DNA from: Lachnospiraceae bacterium UBA7054
GTDB taxonomy: Bacteria; Bacillota; Clostridia; Lachnospirales; Lachnospiraceae
Assembly: GCA_002492725.1 (NCBI GenBank)
Contig: DLAF01000003.1
Location: 26,032 to 89,576, forward strand
Direction of reading: 5' to 3'
Length of the DNA stretch: 63,545 nucleotides
In this document: piece by piece, positions 44,367 through 52,801 of the stretch
How positions within the stretch are numbered: position 1 is the first letter of the stretch
Layout of the letters: every line of letters starts with the position of its first letter
The notes under the pieces: generated by a model
The model's input: only the letters and a program-made list of their open reading frames with translations
Database searches by the model: none
What the model was told of the DNA's origin: nothing
Translations under genes and position numbers: made by a program

Positions 44367-44410
44367 AAGCACGTGAGCGAGGAAAACCGCAGGTTTTTCG
44401 CGCGTGCACT
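44367..44410 (+). repeat. Hairpin before trkA
   Basis: GCACGTGAGCGAGGAAAACC pairs imperfectly with GGTTTTTCGCGCGTGC around GCA, about 35 bp before the trkA start. It has no U tract, so it is more likely a repeat-type palindrome or a leader hairpin than a terminator. Confidence 0.5.
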
Positions 44411-44443
44411 GCTGATATGGTTACATGACGGAGGAAACAGGTA

Positions 44444-45805
44444 GTGAGGATCATAATAGCGGGAGATGGAAAAGTCGGGTCTACGCTGACAAGGCAATTG
44501 GTTGCGGAGGGACATGACATCACGCTGATTGACGCGAAGGCGGAGGTTTTAGAGGTAAGCGAGGAGCGCTACGACATCATGGCTGTGCAGGGAAACTGCG
44601 CGTCCATGGCGACACTCAAAAGAGCCGGTGTGGAGGAAGCCGAACTTTTGATTGTGATGACGGGAGCGGACGAGGTCAATCTGCTCTGCTGTACCATAGC
44701 TCACGGTATGAATCCGAATCTTCATACAATAGCGAGGATACGCAATCCGGAATATAAAGATCAGATTTATCAGATGCGCCATTTGTTTGGATTGTCCATG
44801 GTGATCAATCCGGAGGGGCAGGCGGCGATCGAGATGGAACGACTGATCAAATATCCGGGTTTTTTGAAGAGAGATACCTTTGCGAAGGGGAAGGTGGAGA
44901 TCGTGGAGCTGCGGATCAAAGAGGATTCCAAGCTCTGTAATGTGAGTCTCTACGAGTTGACTAATATAGTCAAATGCAAGATCCTGGTTTGTGCGGTGCT
45001 CAGAAACAGCAAGGCGGTCATCCCTGACGGTAACTTTGTTCTACAGGCCGGAGACCGGATATTTGTGACGGCCTCCACCAGGGAATTGACTGTGTTTCTC
45101 AAAAATATGGGCATTATCACACACAAGGCAAAACGGGTACTGCTCTGCGGCGGCGGCAGACTCAGCTACTATCTTTCAAAACTTCTGGTACAGGACGGCA
45201 TTCAGGTGGAAATCATCGAGCAGAATCAGGACAGATGTATGGATCTGGCCAATCAGCTTCCCGATGTGACTGTGGTACATGGCGATGCCAGCAATGAATT
45301 TCTCCTGGAGGGGGAAGGTCTTGGAGAATGTGACGCACTTGTCACATTGACCGGGGTGGACGAAATGAACCTTTTTATCTCCCTGATTGGCAGCAATGCG
45401 GGCGTGCCCCAGATTATTACGAAGTTGGGACGGCTTTCCAACAATAATATTCTGGAAAAGATTTCCGTGGGCAGCACAATCAGCCCCAAGGATCTTTGCT
45501 GTAATGATATTGTGCGGTATGTGCGGGCTATCAGGAACCAGAATGGAGCGGCTCAGGCGGTCAATGTGATTGCGGACGGACAGGCAGAGGCCATCGAGTT
45601 TCTTGTGGATGAAAATACCAAACATTGTGAGGAACCGCTCAAAAAGTTGAAGCTCAAGAAGAATATCCGTGTGGCGGGCATTAACAGGCACAACAGTTTT
45701 GAGATACCAAACGGCGACTCGTTCTATCGGAAGGGTGACGCCGTGATCATCGTCACCGGCAGGGACGAGGTTATTTACCAGCTCAACGATATTTTTTTAC
45801 CCTAA
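44444..45805 (+). CDS. trkA: Trk potassium uptake regulatory protein TrkA
   Basis: 453 residues starting at a GTG, 9 bases after GGAGGAAAC. Two RCK modules: the first begins MRIIIAGDGKVGSTLTRQL, the second VLLCGGGRLSYYLSKLL; each is a Rossmann NAD(H)-binding domain followed by a TrkA_C subdomain (VEIVELRIKEDSKLCNVSLYEL and EPLKKLKLKKNIRVAGINRHN). It gates the TrkH channel from the cytoplasmic side. The trkH gene follows 19 bp later. Confidence 0.95.
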   Translation: MRIIIAGDGKVGSTLTRQLVAEGHDITLIDAKAEVLEVSEERYDIMAVQGNCASMATLKRAGVEEAELLIVMTGADEVNLLCCTIAHGMNPNLHTIARIRNPEYKDQIYQMRHLFGLSMVINPEGQAAIEMERLIKYPGFLKRDTFAKGKVEIVELRIKEDSKLCNVSLYELTNIVKCKILVCAVLRNSKAVIPDGNFVLQAGDRIFVTASTRELTVFLKNMGIITHKAKRVLLCGGGRLSYYLSKLLVQDGIQVEIIEQNQDRCMDLANQLPDVTVVHGDASNEFLLEGEGLGECDALVTLTGVDEMNLFISLIGSNAGVPQIITKLGRLSNNNILEKISVGSTISPKDLCCNDIVRYVRAIRNQNGAAQAVNVIADGQAEAIEFLVDENTKHCEEPLKKLKLKKNIRVAGINRHNSFEIPNGDSFYRKGDAVIIVTGRDEVIYQLNDIFLP

Positions 45806-45824
45806 ATGAATTGTGGTGAAGTGT

Positions 45825-47279
45825 ATGAATTATCGAATGATGGGAAAATTTATCAGCCGGATACTTGCGGTGGAAGCGGTATTTATGATTCCGGCACTAC
45901 TGATCAGTATTTTTCATGCGGAATCGGAGTCCGTGTTCGGCTTTTTGACCAGTATAGTCATTACATTGGCGACGGCGCTTCTTTTGTACCTGGTTTGCAG
46001 AAAGGCCAGAAAAGGCTTTTATGCAAGAGAGGGACTTGTCTGCGTGGGGATAAGCTGGATTGTGATGAGTCTTCTGGGGTGTCTTCCTTTTTATTTTTCA
46101 GGAGAGATTCCGCGTTTTGTGGATGCGCTCTTTGAGACGGTTTCCGGCTTTACCACGACCGGAGCTTCCATTTTGCCGGAGGTAGAGACGCTGTCCATGG
46201 GAAATCTGTACTGGCGCAGTTTCACGCATTGGTTGGGCGGCATGGGTGTGCTGGTGTTCGTGCTGGCAATCGGCAGGGGACGGGAGAAGAGCGACGGTTA
46301 TACCATGCACCTTCTACGGGCGGAAAGCCCCGGTCCAAAAGTAGAAAAGCTTGTGCCCAGGATGAAGGACTCTGCGAAGATTCTCTATTTTATTTATGTT
46401 TTTTTAACCATATTGAATGTGGTCTTTCTGCTGTTTGGCGGCATGCCGCTGTTTGACGCGTTATGTACGGCGTTTGGGACGGCGGGCACGGGCGGTTTTG
46501 GCATCAAGAATGACAGTATTGCCGGGTACAGCCCCTATCTGCAAAATGTATGTACTGTGTTTATGCTGCTGTTCGGTGTAAATTTCAGCTGTTACTATAT
46601 GCTGGCGATCCGCCAGGTGAAGAATGTATGGAAAGACGAGGAACTGCGCTTTTATCTGGGGACGGTGTTTGCAAGTATATTGCTGATCGCCTGGAATGTG
46701 CGGGGAATGTACGGGACCTTGGGCGAGACGGTACGCCATGCGGCTTTTCAGGTGGCGAGTATTATGACGACGACCGGTTTTGCCACCACGGATTTTGATC
46801 TGTGGCCGAGTTTTTCCAAGGCCATCCTTCTGGGGCTTATGATCGTGGGCGCTTGTGCGGGGAGTACCGGAGGCGGTTTTAAGTGCGGGCGGACGCTTCT
46901 TCTGATCAAGAGCTTGCGCCGTAATGTGCGCCAGATTCTGCATCCGCGGAAGGTACAGGTGGTGCGCGTGAACGGGCAGATGGTGACGGAACGGGTGCTT
47001 GACAATACCAATGCTTATCTGGCGGCCTATGCCTTTATCATTGTGTTCAGCTTTATTGTGATTTCTATAGACGGGTTTACGCCGATGACGAATTTTTCGG
47101 CGGTGCTGGCATGCTTTAACAATATCGGCCCGGGGTTAGAGAGTGTGGGGCCGACCTGTAACTTTGCGGATTATGGATTATTGTCCAAGTCGCTGCTCAT
47201 TGTGGACATGCTGGCGGGGCGTTTGGAGATTTTCCCGATTCTGATTCTGTTTTCCAGAAGTACATGGAGCGGAAAATAG
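45825..47279 (+). CDS. trkH: Trk potassium channel subunit TrkH
   Basis: 484 residues from the ATG at 45825; two in-frame GTG codons lie just upstream and the ribosome site is weak. The four pore-loop repeats of the SKT superfamily are visible, for example VSGFTTTGASIL, FGTAGTGGFGIKNDSI, SIMTTTGFATTDFDLW and FNNIGPGLESVGP, each with the selectivity-filter glycine. It forms a K+-translocating homodimer gated by TrkA. It ends 107 bp before a tandem repeat array. Confidence 0.94.
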   Translation: MNYRMMGKFISRILAVEAVFMIPALLISIFHAESESVFGFLTSIVITLATALLLYLVCRKARKGFYAREGLVCVGISWIVMSLLGCLPFYFSGEIPRFVDALFETVSGFTTTGASILPEVETLSMGNLYWRSFTHWLGGMGVLVFVLAIGRGREKSDGYTMHLLRAESPGPKVEKLVPRMKDSAKILYFIYVFLTILNVVFLLFGGMPLFDALCTAFGTAGTGGFGIKNDSIAGYSPYLQNVCTVFMLLFGVNFSCYYMLAIRQVKNVWKDEELRFYLGTVFASILLIAWNVRGMYGTLGETVRHAAFQVASIMTTTGFATTDFDLWPSFSKAILLGLMIVGACAGSTGGGFKCGRTLLLIKSLRRNVRQILHPRKVQVVRVNGQMVTERVLDNTNAYLAAYAFIIVFSFIVISIDGFTPMTNFSAVLACFNNIGPGLESVGPTCNFADYGLLSKSLLIVDMLAGRLEIFPILILFSRSTWSGK

Positions 47280-47386
47280 AGAATTTTCGTTTGTGTGTTG
47301 AGGCTTTTGGCCTGATATGGTAAGATGGTTTCAAGAGTAAGAGAATCATTGGAAGCGTGCGATGCCACAAACTCGTTCCATACATT

Positions 47387-47459
47387 GTCTCAACATAGTT
47401 GACAGTCTCAACATAGTTGACAGTCTCAACATAGTTGATTGTCTCAACATAGTTGAGAC
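47387..47459 (+). repeat. Four tandem 18-bp palindromic repeats
   Basis: Units start at 47387, 47405, 47423 and 47441 with sequence GTCTCAACATAGTTGACA; the third ends TT and the fourth GA. Each unit contains the dyad TCAAC-ATA-GTTGA, so the array is four evenly spaced (18 bp) potential binding sites. It ends 16 bp before the ATG of the next gene, over its leader or promoter. Confidence 0.9.
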
Positions 47460-47474
47460 TAAAGCAGTGCAGAA

Positions 47475-47738
47475 ATGGAGGAAATGATGGAAACAACAAA
47501 GGAAATGGATCAAAAAGCGGTAGAAAAGGTGAAAGAGGCCGAGACGGAAGTAATCCTGCAGTATCGAAATTACGAAGTCAATATGGCCGATGTGACTGAA
47601 AGAGTCAAAGCCCATTTTGTGGCAAAAGGCAATAAGGCCGAATCCATAGAAAATATGCAGATTTATGTGAAACCGGAGGATTTCACAGCCTACTATGTCA
47701 TCAACGACGGCGTGGTGGGTAAGGTAAATCTTTTCTGA
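47475..47738 (+). CDS. DUF6465-like small protein
   Basis: 87 residues from 47475; the ATG at 47487, behind GGAGGAA, is a likely alternative start. The N-terminal third is charged and helical (KEMDQKAVEKVKEAETEV). The rest, ILQYRNYEVNMADVTERVKAHF plus IYVKPEDFTAYYVINDGVVGKVNLF, matches the small DUF6465 proteins of Lachnospiraceae as I recall them. No signal peptide or membrane helix. Function unknown. The array of four palindromes directly upstream suggests dense transcriptional control. Confidence 0.7.
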   Translation: MEEMMETTKEMDQKAVEKVKEAETEVILQYRNYEVNMADVTERVKAHFVAKGNKAESIENMQIYVKPEDFTAYYVINDGVVGKVNLF

Positions 47739-47801
47739 ATGCCAATACTGGCAGGCGTGCGCCGCAGTAATCCATCCATGTGAGCGTCTGCATGAGCAGC
47801 T

Positions 47802-48116
47802 TCAGGGTAAGAAGGGCAGCAGCTCTACGAAAAAGGCGACGGCACAGCAAAGCACGGCGACCTGAAAGAGACTGCATCCTTTCCAGGCAAGGATGATACC
47901 CGCAATCAGGGCGCAGAGTCCCGCAGCGGGCTTCTGCGTGGCTTCCATGATGGCGGGGAAGGTCATGACCGCCAGCGTCGCGTAGGGCACATAAAAGAGG
48001 AAAGAGCGCAGATATTTGTTGGTGATTTCTTTGCGAATCAGCGCCAGAGGCGCCATGCGGATCAGGTAGGAAACTGCGGCCATAACCAGCAGATAGATCC
48101 AGATATTATGCTCCAT
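47802..48116 (-). CDS. azlD: AzlD-type branched-chain amino acid exporter subunit
   Basis: 104 residues with four hydrophobic segments: IYLLVMAAVSYLIRMAPLALI, FLFYVPYATLAVMTFPAIM, AGLCALIAGIILAWKG and LFQVAVLCCAVAFFVELL. AzlD proteins are the small partner of AzlC and the pair exports branched-chain amino acids or analogues. It starts 2 bp after the azlC stop codon, with its ribosome site inside the end of azlC. Confidence 0.88.
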   Translation of the reverse strand: MEHNIWIYLLVMAAVSYLIRMAPLALIRKEITNKYLRSFLFYVPYATLAVMTFPAIMEATQKPAAGLCALIAGIILAWKGCSLFQVAVLCCAVAFFVELLPFLP

Positions 48117-48118
48117 TT

Positions 48119-48883
48119 CTAACGAACCTCCCTTTTCTCGGATTTGTCGCTTGCGGGCGACGGATTTTTGTCAGAATTGACCGTATCGGTCGGGAATAGG
48201 ACCGCCGCAAGAAGGGCCAGCGAGGCAGTGAGCGCGATGGTCTTGATTCCTGTAGACAGGTGTGCAAACAGTGGCAGGCGGTTTACAAGGAAACTCGCTG
48301 CAAAGCCGATAGCTACGACGCCCGCAATCACCCGATTCTTACGGGCGGGCGGAATGATAATTGCCAGAAACATGCCATAGAGTCCCACACTCAGTGCACT
48401 GACCACTCTGGTCGGTAATATATTTCCCATGATTACACCAAGATAGGTACCGAAAGCCCAACCGGGTATTGCCACGATGATGGCGCCGTAAGCATACCAG
48501 GGATTTAAATATCCCGGCTGTGCCACACAGATGCCGAAGATTTCGTCCGTTACATCGTAGGCGATGGCCATACGGTGGCGAAGGGGCGTGTCGGGTTTCA
48601 GTTTCTGACTGAGCGCACACGACATGAGCAGATATCTGGCGTTGACCACTAAGGTCATCACAGCCATTTCCACATAGCTGCTGCCTGCCGCAATCAGGGC
48701 AAACCCGGCATACTCTCCGGCGGAGGCGTTGTTCAGTACGCTGGCAATGAGAGCCTGTATGGCGGAGAGTCCCGCTTTTTTTGCGGCGATACCGAGTGTG
48801 AAAGCTACGGCGAAATAGCCGAGCGCAATCGGGCTGCCGTCCCGCATCCCGTGCTGAAAGCAGATTTTGTTTTCTGTTGTCAT
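48119..48883 (-). CDS. azlC: AzlC-type branched-chain amino acid exporter subunit
   Basis: 254 residues from the ATG at 48883, preceded by AAAGGAG; a longer frame from 48976 has no site. The family pattern is GMRDGSPIALGYFAVAFTLGIAAKKAGLS, NARYLLMSCALSQK and DVTDEIFGICVAQ, with about seven membrane helices. The last 25 residues are a charged cytoplasmic tail. It is translationally linked to azlD. Confidence 0.9.
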   Translation of the reverse strand: MTTENKICFQHGMRDGSPIALGYFAVAFTLGIAAKKAGLSAIQALIASVLNNASAGEYAGFALIAAGSSYVEMAVMTLVVNARYLLMSCALSQKLKPDTPLRHRMAIAYDVTDEIFGICVAQPGYLNPWYAYGAIIVAIPGWAFGTYLGVIMGNILPTRVVSALSVGLYGMFLAIIIPPARKNRVIAGVVAIGFAASFLVNRLPLFAHLSTGIKTIALTASLALLAAVLFPTDTVNSDKNPSPASDKSEKREVR

Positions 48884-48976
48884 GACGGAGTAAACTCCTT
48901 TGCTTCTTTTGGTGATTGGGATTTTTATGTCAGAAAAAGCAAGATTAAGTATACCACCGTCGTGCACGGAACGCAA

Positions 48977-49195
48977 TCCGGGAATTTATGATGCTTCGGA
49001 ATGGAGGAAAAATGAAAATAGGTGTTGACAAATAATATTATATGTCATATAGTATGTGTAGAAACAATATTATACAGCATATAATATTGCATAAAAGAAT
49101 AATATTATATATCCATAACCCGGATGCGTGAAAGGAGGATCATTCCGAAAAGGATGACAGGGAAGTATGTAAAAAGGAAGAAAGGAGTCATATAT
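48977..49195 (+). promoter_or_regulatory. PadR operon promoter and operators
   Basis: Promoter TTGACA (49025-49030), 17-nt spacer and TATAGT (49048-49053). A palindrome with 10-bp arms CAATATTATA/TATAATATTG and a 5-bp centre covers 49065-49089, and AATAATATTATAT occurs again at 49031 and 49100. These fit autoregulation by the PadR-type protein encoded next. AAAGGAG precedes the ATG at 49196. Confidence 0.7.
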
Positions 49196-49534
49196 ATGGT
49201 TTTTAACACAGGTGCGGCGCTGTTGGACGCGATCGTGCTGGCGGTGGTGTCCCATGAGCAGGAAGGGACCTACGGCTACAAGATCACACAGGAAGTGCGG
49301 CTGGTCATCGAGATTTCAGAGTCAACCCTGTACCCGGTGCTCAGAAGGCTGCAGAAGGACGAATGCCTGGAAATCTACGATATGGAGTGCGCGGGACGCA
49401 ACAGGCGCTACTACAGAATCACGGAAAAAGGACGGGCACAACTGAATCTTTATATCAGCGAATGGCATCGCTATGCGGCCAAGCTGAACAGTATTTTTGA
49501 GGGAGACTTAAGGAGGGAAGTGAAGAATGGATAG
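49196..49534 (+). CDS. PadR-family transcriptional regulator
   Basis: 112 residues from the ATG at 49196; a longer frame from 49124 crosses the ribosome site. The PadR winged helix is clear: LLDAIVLAVVSHEQEGTYGYKITQEV, ISESTLYPVLRRLQKDECLEIYD and AGRNRRYYRITEKGRAQL. It overlaps the next gene by 8 bp. PadR-plus-HAAS-protein pairs are common in Firmicutes and are thought to control envelope-stress modules. Confidence 0.92.
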   Translation: MVFNTGAALLDAIVLAVVSHEQEGTYGYKITQEVRLVIEISESTLYPVLRRLQKDECLEIYDMECAGRNRRYYRITEKGRAQLNLYISEWHRYAAKLNSIFEGDLRREVKNG

Positions 49535-50429
49535 AGCAGAGTTTATGAGGAGGCTCTCGGATCTTTTGCAGGATGTGCCGCCTGCGGAGCGGGAGGAAGC
49601 GTTACAATACTATAACGATTACATCGACGATGCCGGCGAGGAAAATGAGGCTGAGATCATTGCTTCTCTGGGCACCCCGGAGGAGCTTGCCAAGTCCATC
49701 ATGGCAGGGCTTACAGACGGCGGAAATGCGGGTGAATTTACGGAGTCGGGGTTCCACGGTTATGAACAGAAAAGCAATTATCAGGTGATGTCAACCGATC
49801 AGGCGCGGAACGAGGGACAGGACAGAAAACAGGATAGCGCGCAGGCAGGCGGCGGACAAAGCGGTTTTGGCAGCAGTCCGAACGGGCAGCAGTACAGTGC
49901 GGGAGGCACAAACGGCGCTTACGGACAGCAGATGAACGGAGCGGGAAGCACAAACGGCGCTTACGGACAGCAGATGAACGGAGCGGGAGGCGCATATGGC
50001 ACTTACGGGTCGCAGTCAAACGCCGGACAGAACGGAAAGTCGGGAAAATCCATGTCCGGTGGGCAGATTGCCCTCATTGCGATCCTGGCAGTTATAACCT
50101 CTCCTATCTGGATCGGCGTCCTGGGCGGACTGTTCGGGGGCATGCTCGGATTATTTGGAGCGCTGCTCGGTCTCTTTATCGCCTTTCTGGCGGTGGGCGT
50201 AGTGCTTTTGGCGGTAGGTGTCGGACTCGTGTGCAGCGGTATTGTGGGAATCTTTGGCGCTCCGCTTGCGGGTATGTGTCTGGTGGGCGTCGGATTGATC
50301 CTGATGGCGCTGGGACTTGTCTTTACCTGCCTGATGGTGTGGACGGTCGGAAGCGCGATACCGGCCCTGATTCGGGGATGCGTCAATATATGCCGCAGAA
50401 TATTTCATAGAGGAGGAGAAAAGGCATGA
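49527..50429 (+). CDS. HAAS/DUF1700 domain membrane protein
   Basis: 300 residues. Residues 1-60 are the HAAS helical domain: MDRAEFMRRLSDLLQDVPPA then EREEALQYYNDYIDDAGEE and IIASLGTPEELAKSIM. A Gly/Gln/Asn-rich linker (about 85-175) with a 14-residue repeat follows, then four to five very hydrophobic Gly-rich helices (IALIAILAVITSPIWIGVLGG onward). The linker is low complexity and Gly/Ser/Tyr-rich. The gene overlaps the PadR gene and, by ATGA, the DUF4097 gene, so all are translationally coupled. Confidence 0.85.
   Translation: MDRAEFMRRLSDLLQDVPPAEREEALQYYNDYIDDAGEENEAEIIASLGTPEELAKSIMAGLTDGGNAGEFTESGFHGYEQKSNYQVMSTDQARNEGQDRKQDSAQAGGGQSGFGSSPNGQQYSAGGTNGAYGQQMNGAGSTNGAYGQQMNGAGGAYGTYGSQSNAGQNGKSGKSMSGGQIALIAILAVITSPIWIGVLGGLFGGMLGLFGALLGLFIAFLAVGVVLLAVGVGLVCSGIVGIFGAPLAGMCLVGVGLILMALGLVFTCLMVWTVGSAIPALIRGCVNICRRIFHRGGEKA
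49906..49989 (+). repeat. Two 42-bp direct repeats in the linker of the HAAS protein
   Basis: Units begin at 49906 and 49948, each encoding TNGAYGQQMNGAG. The two copies are almost identical, so the linker length is likely to vary between strains. Confidence 0.85.
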
Positions 50430-51418
50430 ATAAATTTATGAGAGGATGTTTGCTGACAGCGCTTGTGATGTTGATCGTCGGCTGTGTGATCTGCGGCGTC
50501 TGCTGGCTGTTCGGAGGGTTCAGACAGCTCGATCAGATAAATGGTTTGGCAAATATTCCGTTTTTCCATTATCAGGGGAATGGCCTGCATTGGTCATTCG
50601 GTTTTGGTGATGACGAGAGCGAGTTTGGAAAGGATTGGGAGAAGGAGCGGTATCTGCGGATTAAGGATGGAGAAACCGTGAGTTTTCAAGCTTCTTCCTT
50701 CCGGGAACTTGATCTGGAACTGGGGGCCTGCACTCTGTATCTGCAGGAGTCTGCGGACGATCAGATTTACGTCTCCGTGGAAGGAAATGTCCTGCGGCAT
50801 TACTATCTGGTGGACGGTTCCACGTTTCGTGTCAGGAATGCGGGAAAGACGATCATAGCGGGAAAGAGTGATAAGGTGTATTTAAAGATTCCGAAAGATT
50901 TCCTATTCGATGAAGCGGACGTGACGATCGGTGCGGGAACGCTGGAGGGCGGCGCGCTTCGCGCAGGAGACCTGAGCATGGACGTAGGTGCGGGGGAATG
51001 TAGTCTGGATGAGATTTTGGGCAATGAGGTCAGCCTGAATGTGGGTGCGGGTGCAATCCGTACAGAGAGTCTGGATGCAGAAAAACTTGATCTTGATGTG
51101 GGAGCCGGAGAATTTAGGCTGAAAGGCGTTTCGGTCACACGGGAACTGGACTTGGAGCTTGGTATGGGAAATGCCGAGATCGACGGTGCGGTCACGGGAA
51201 ATATGAACGTGGACTGCGGCATGGGAAATGTAACCATGCGCCTTACGGGCAGCGAGGACGACCACGCCTACGAGGTGGACTGCGGCATGGGCAGTGTGGA
51301 GATTGGGAATCGAAATTACGGCGGTTTTTCCACGGAGCAGAAATGGAACAGTGGACAAGGAAGCGTTTTTGAGATAGAATGCAACATGGGAAATGTAAAA
51401 ATATCTTTTGACAAGTAA
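50426..51418 (+). CDS. DUF4097 (beta-helix) membrane-anchored protein
   Basis: 330 residues. One N-terminal membrane helix (GCLLTALVMLIVGCVICGVCWLF) anchors a domain made of repeating short strands: LEGGALRAGDLSMDVGAGEC, LNVGAGAIRTESLDAEKLDLDVGAGEF and LELGMGNAEIDGAV. Such repeats are the DUF4097 right-handed beta-helix. The stop and start of its neighbour overlap as ATGA. Family role unproven; it usually accompanies HAAS/PspC genes. The C-terminus faces outside if the N-in topology is right. Confidence 0.83.
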   Translation: MNKFMRGCLLTALVMLIVGCVICGVCWLFGGFRQLDQINGLANIPFFHYQGNGLHWSFGFGDDESEFGKDWEKERYLRIKDGETVSFQASSFRELDLELGACTLYLQESADDQIYVSVEGNVLRHYYLVDGSTFRVRNAGKTIIAGKSDKVYLKIPKDFLFDEADVTIGAGTLEGGALRAGDLSMDVGAGECSLDEILGNEVSLNVGAGAIRTESLDAEKLDLDVGAGEFRLKGVSVTRELDLELGMGNAEIDGAVTGNMNVDCGMGNVTMRLTGSEDDHAYEVDCGMGSVEIGNRNYGGFSTEQKWNSGQGSVFEIECNMGNVKISFDK

Positions 51419-51434
51419 AAAGGAGGAAATCATT

Positions 51435-51644
51435 ATGGATAACGGAACGAAAAGATTGATGCGCTCCCGCGCGAACAGGATGATTTGCGGCGTCTGCGGC
51501 GGGATTGGAGAGTATCTGAATGTGGACCCGACACTGGTTCGCCTGATTTGGGCGCTTTGCTCGGCGGCAAGCGTCGGTATGGGACTGATCGTCTATATTA
51601 TTGCGGCGGTGGTGATCCCGGAGGATGACGGGATCGTGGGGTAA
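51435..51644 (+). CDS. PspC domain protein
   Basis: 69 residues from the ATG at 51435, behind AAGGAGG. KRLMRSRANRMICGVCGGIGEYLNVDPTLVRLIWAL is the PspC core and is followed by a membrane helix GMGLIVYIIAAVVIP. PspC proteins bind or stabilise the membrane under stress. It closes the PadR operon, 17 bp after the DUF4097 gene. Confidence 0.92.
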   Translation: MDNGTKRLMRSRANRMICGVCGGIGEYLNVDPTLVRLIWALCSAASVGMGLIVYIIAAVVIPEDDGIVG

Positions 51645-51693
51645 CACCTGATCCGGCGGGATTATGCAAGTCGCAAAGTGTTGCGTGATAAAG

Positions 51694-51740
51694 AAAAGAG
51701 CGGAAGGATACGTTATGTAAACCTACCGCTCTTTTTTTCT
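51694..51740 (+). terminator. Terminator of the PadR operon
   Basis: AAGAGCGG pairs with CCGCTCTT, followed by a run of T residues (TTTTTTC). The loop is about 22 nt. Confidence 0.75.
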
Positions 51741-51742
51741 AT

Positions 51743-52357
51743 TCAGGCATTCATGCCAACGTTTGCTGCACCCTTCTTTGCTATTGTAAAAAACAGCCCC
51801 GATTTTTTAAGTGCAGGCCGCACGGCGGTATAGACCAGCACGGATACGATGGTGGAAGTCACCGCATTGATGGAGGTTGAGGTCACATTCCAGGCGAGCG
51901 TCAACTCCGCTGCGGGTTTCCCGAGGATGACCAGCTTGTAAAAGTATCCTACGAGCGGATCGAAGATCACATTGAAGAGCAGGCCCGAGACAGCGGCAGC
52001 CAGAGTCCACTTTAAAACTTTGGCGTTGTCCGTCTCCGTGCTGATGTGTCCCAGTTTGTGTGCGACAAATCCCGTGATCAGCCCGATGCAGAGTTTCAGG
52101 AGAAAGGTCTTTGGCGCGTAGACGACATAGACCGGATCAAAGAGATCTCCGATGGTCATACCGATCGCACCGCCAAGGCCTCCGTATACGCCGCCAAGCA
52201 ACAGTGCGCCCAGAACGCAGACCGCATTACCCAGATGGATGGAGGTGGCGTCTCCTCCGGGCAGGGGAATCTTGATCTGCAAAAAGGTAAACACCACATA
52301 GGACAGGGCGGCAAAAATACCTGTGAATACTACTTTCAACAGTTTTTCGTTTTTCAT
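51743..52357 (-). CDS. ECF transporter S component
   Basis: 204 residues from the ATG at 52357, which is 9 bases after AAAGGA; the ATG three codons upstream touches the site. Six membrane helices, with the N-terminal ECF signature LKVVFTGIFAALSYVVFTFLQ and PGGDATSIHLGNAVCVLGALLLGGVYGG. The S component binds a vitamin-type ligand and works with the shared EcfA-A'-T module encoded elsewhere. The ligand cannot be told from sequence alone. A palindrome in its leader suggests a dedicated repressor. Confidence 0.85.
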   Translation of the reverse strand: MKNEKLLKVVFTGIFAALSYVVFTFLQIKIPLPGGDATSIHLGNAVCVLGALLLGGVYGGLGGAIGMTIGDLFDPVYVVYAPKTFLLKLCIGLITGFVAHKLGHISTETDNAKVLKWTLAAAVSGLLFNVIFDPLVGYFYKLVILGKPAAELTLAWNVTSTSINAVTSTIVSVLVYTAVRPALKKSGLFFTIAKKGAANVGMNA

Positions 52358-52421
52358 GGTTCTCATTCCTTTCTCAAATGAATTCGTTTTGCGTTTCTTA
52401 TTCTTTCTGACATAATATCAC

Positions 52422-52450
52422 CTATTTGGCATTGTAAAAGTGCCAAATAG
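52422..52450 (-). promoter_or_regulatory. Palindromic operator upstream of the ECF S component
   Basis: CTATTTGGCA and TGCCAAATAG (10-bp arms, 9-bp spacer), about 65 bp before the start codon, just downstream of a possible TATGAT -10 box on the minus strand. Could be an operator for an uptake repressor. The site does not match operators I know for biotin, niacin or thiamine regulators. Confidence 0.55.
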
Positions 52451-52478
52451 ATATTTTTTTATCATACCAGATTGATTA

Positions 52479-52507
52479 TTGACAAAAACGCCATAATTGA
52501 CTATAGT
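52479..52507 (+). promoter_or_regulatory. Promoter of the valS T-box leader
   Basis: TTGACA (52479-52484), 17-nt spacer, TATAGT (52502-52507). Transcription would start about 52514. Confidence 0.8.
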
Positions 52508-52519
52508 AGTAAATAATTG

Positions 52520-52793
52520 TAAAGGTGATGACAGAGAGGAGTACGCAAAGACCGCCGCCAGAGAGAGGAAACGGAAGCTGAAAGTTTCCTTCGGAGAGGA
52601 TTTGGGGAACGTGGCTCTGGAACCGGGAAGCAGAACCGCATGTGCATCGGTATGGTGCGAAAGCGGCAGTAAGCGTCCACGCCTGATCCCCGTTAGCGGA
52701 TCTAAGGTCGAGATATCGGCTTTGCTGAGTGATAAATGAAGGTGGTACCGCGTAGTTACGCCCTTTGTCAGGAGACTGACAGAGGGCGTTTAT
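52520..52793 (+). promoter_or_regulatory. T-box riboswitch for valS
   Basis: The T-box core AAGGTGGTACCGCG lies at 52740-52753, followed by the terminator stem GCCCTTTGTCAG/CTGACAGAGGGC and TTTAT (52760-52793). Stem I is formed by CCAGAG and CTCTGG. The bulge before CTCTGG reads GGGGAACGTGG, with a likely specifier GTG (Val) at 52611-52613. Uncharged tRNA-Val would bind here and stabilise the antiterminator, so that valS is read through. The specifier assignment is by position and agrees with the gene downstream. Confidence 0.92.
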
Positions 52794-52801
52794 ACGTTGC
52801 G

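Noticed and set aside
47387..47459. CRISPR array
   Set aside because: The 18-bp units are joined head to tail with no spacers and are palindromic operators by shape; no cas gene is near.
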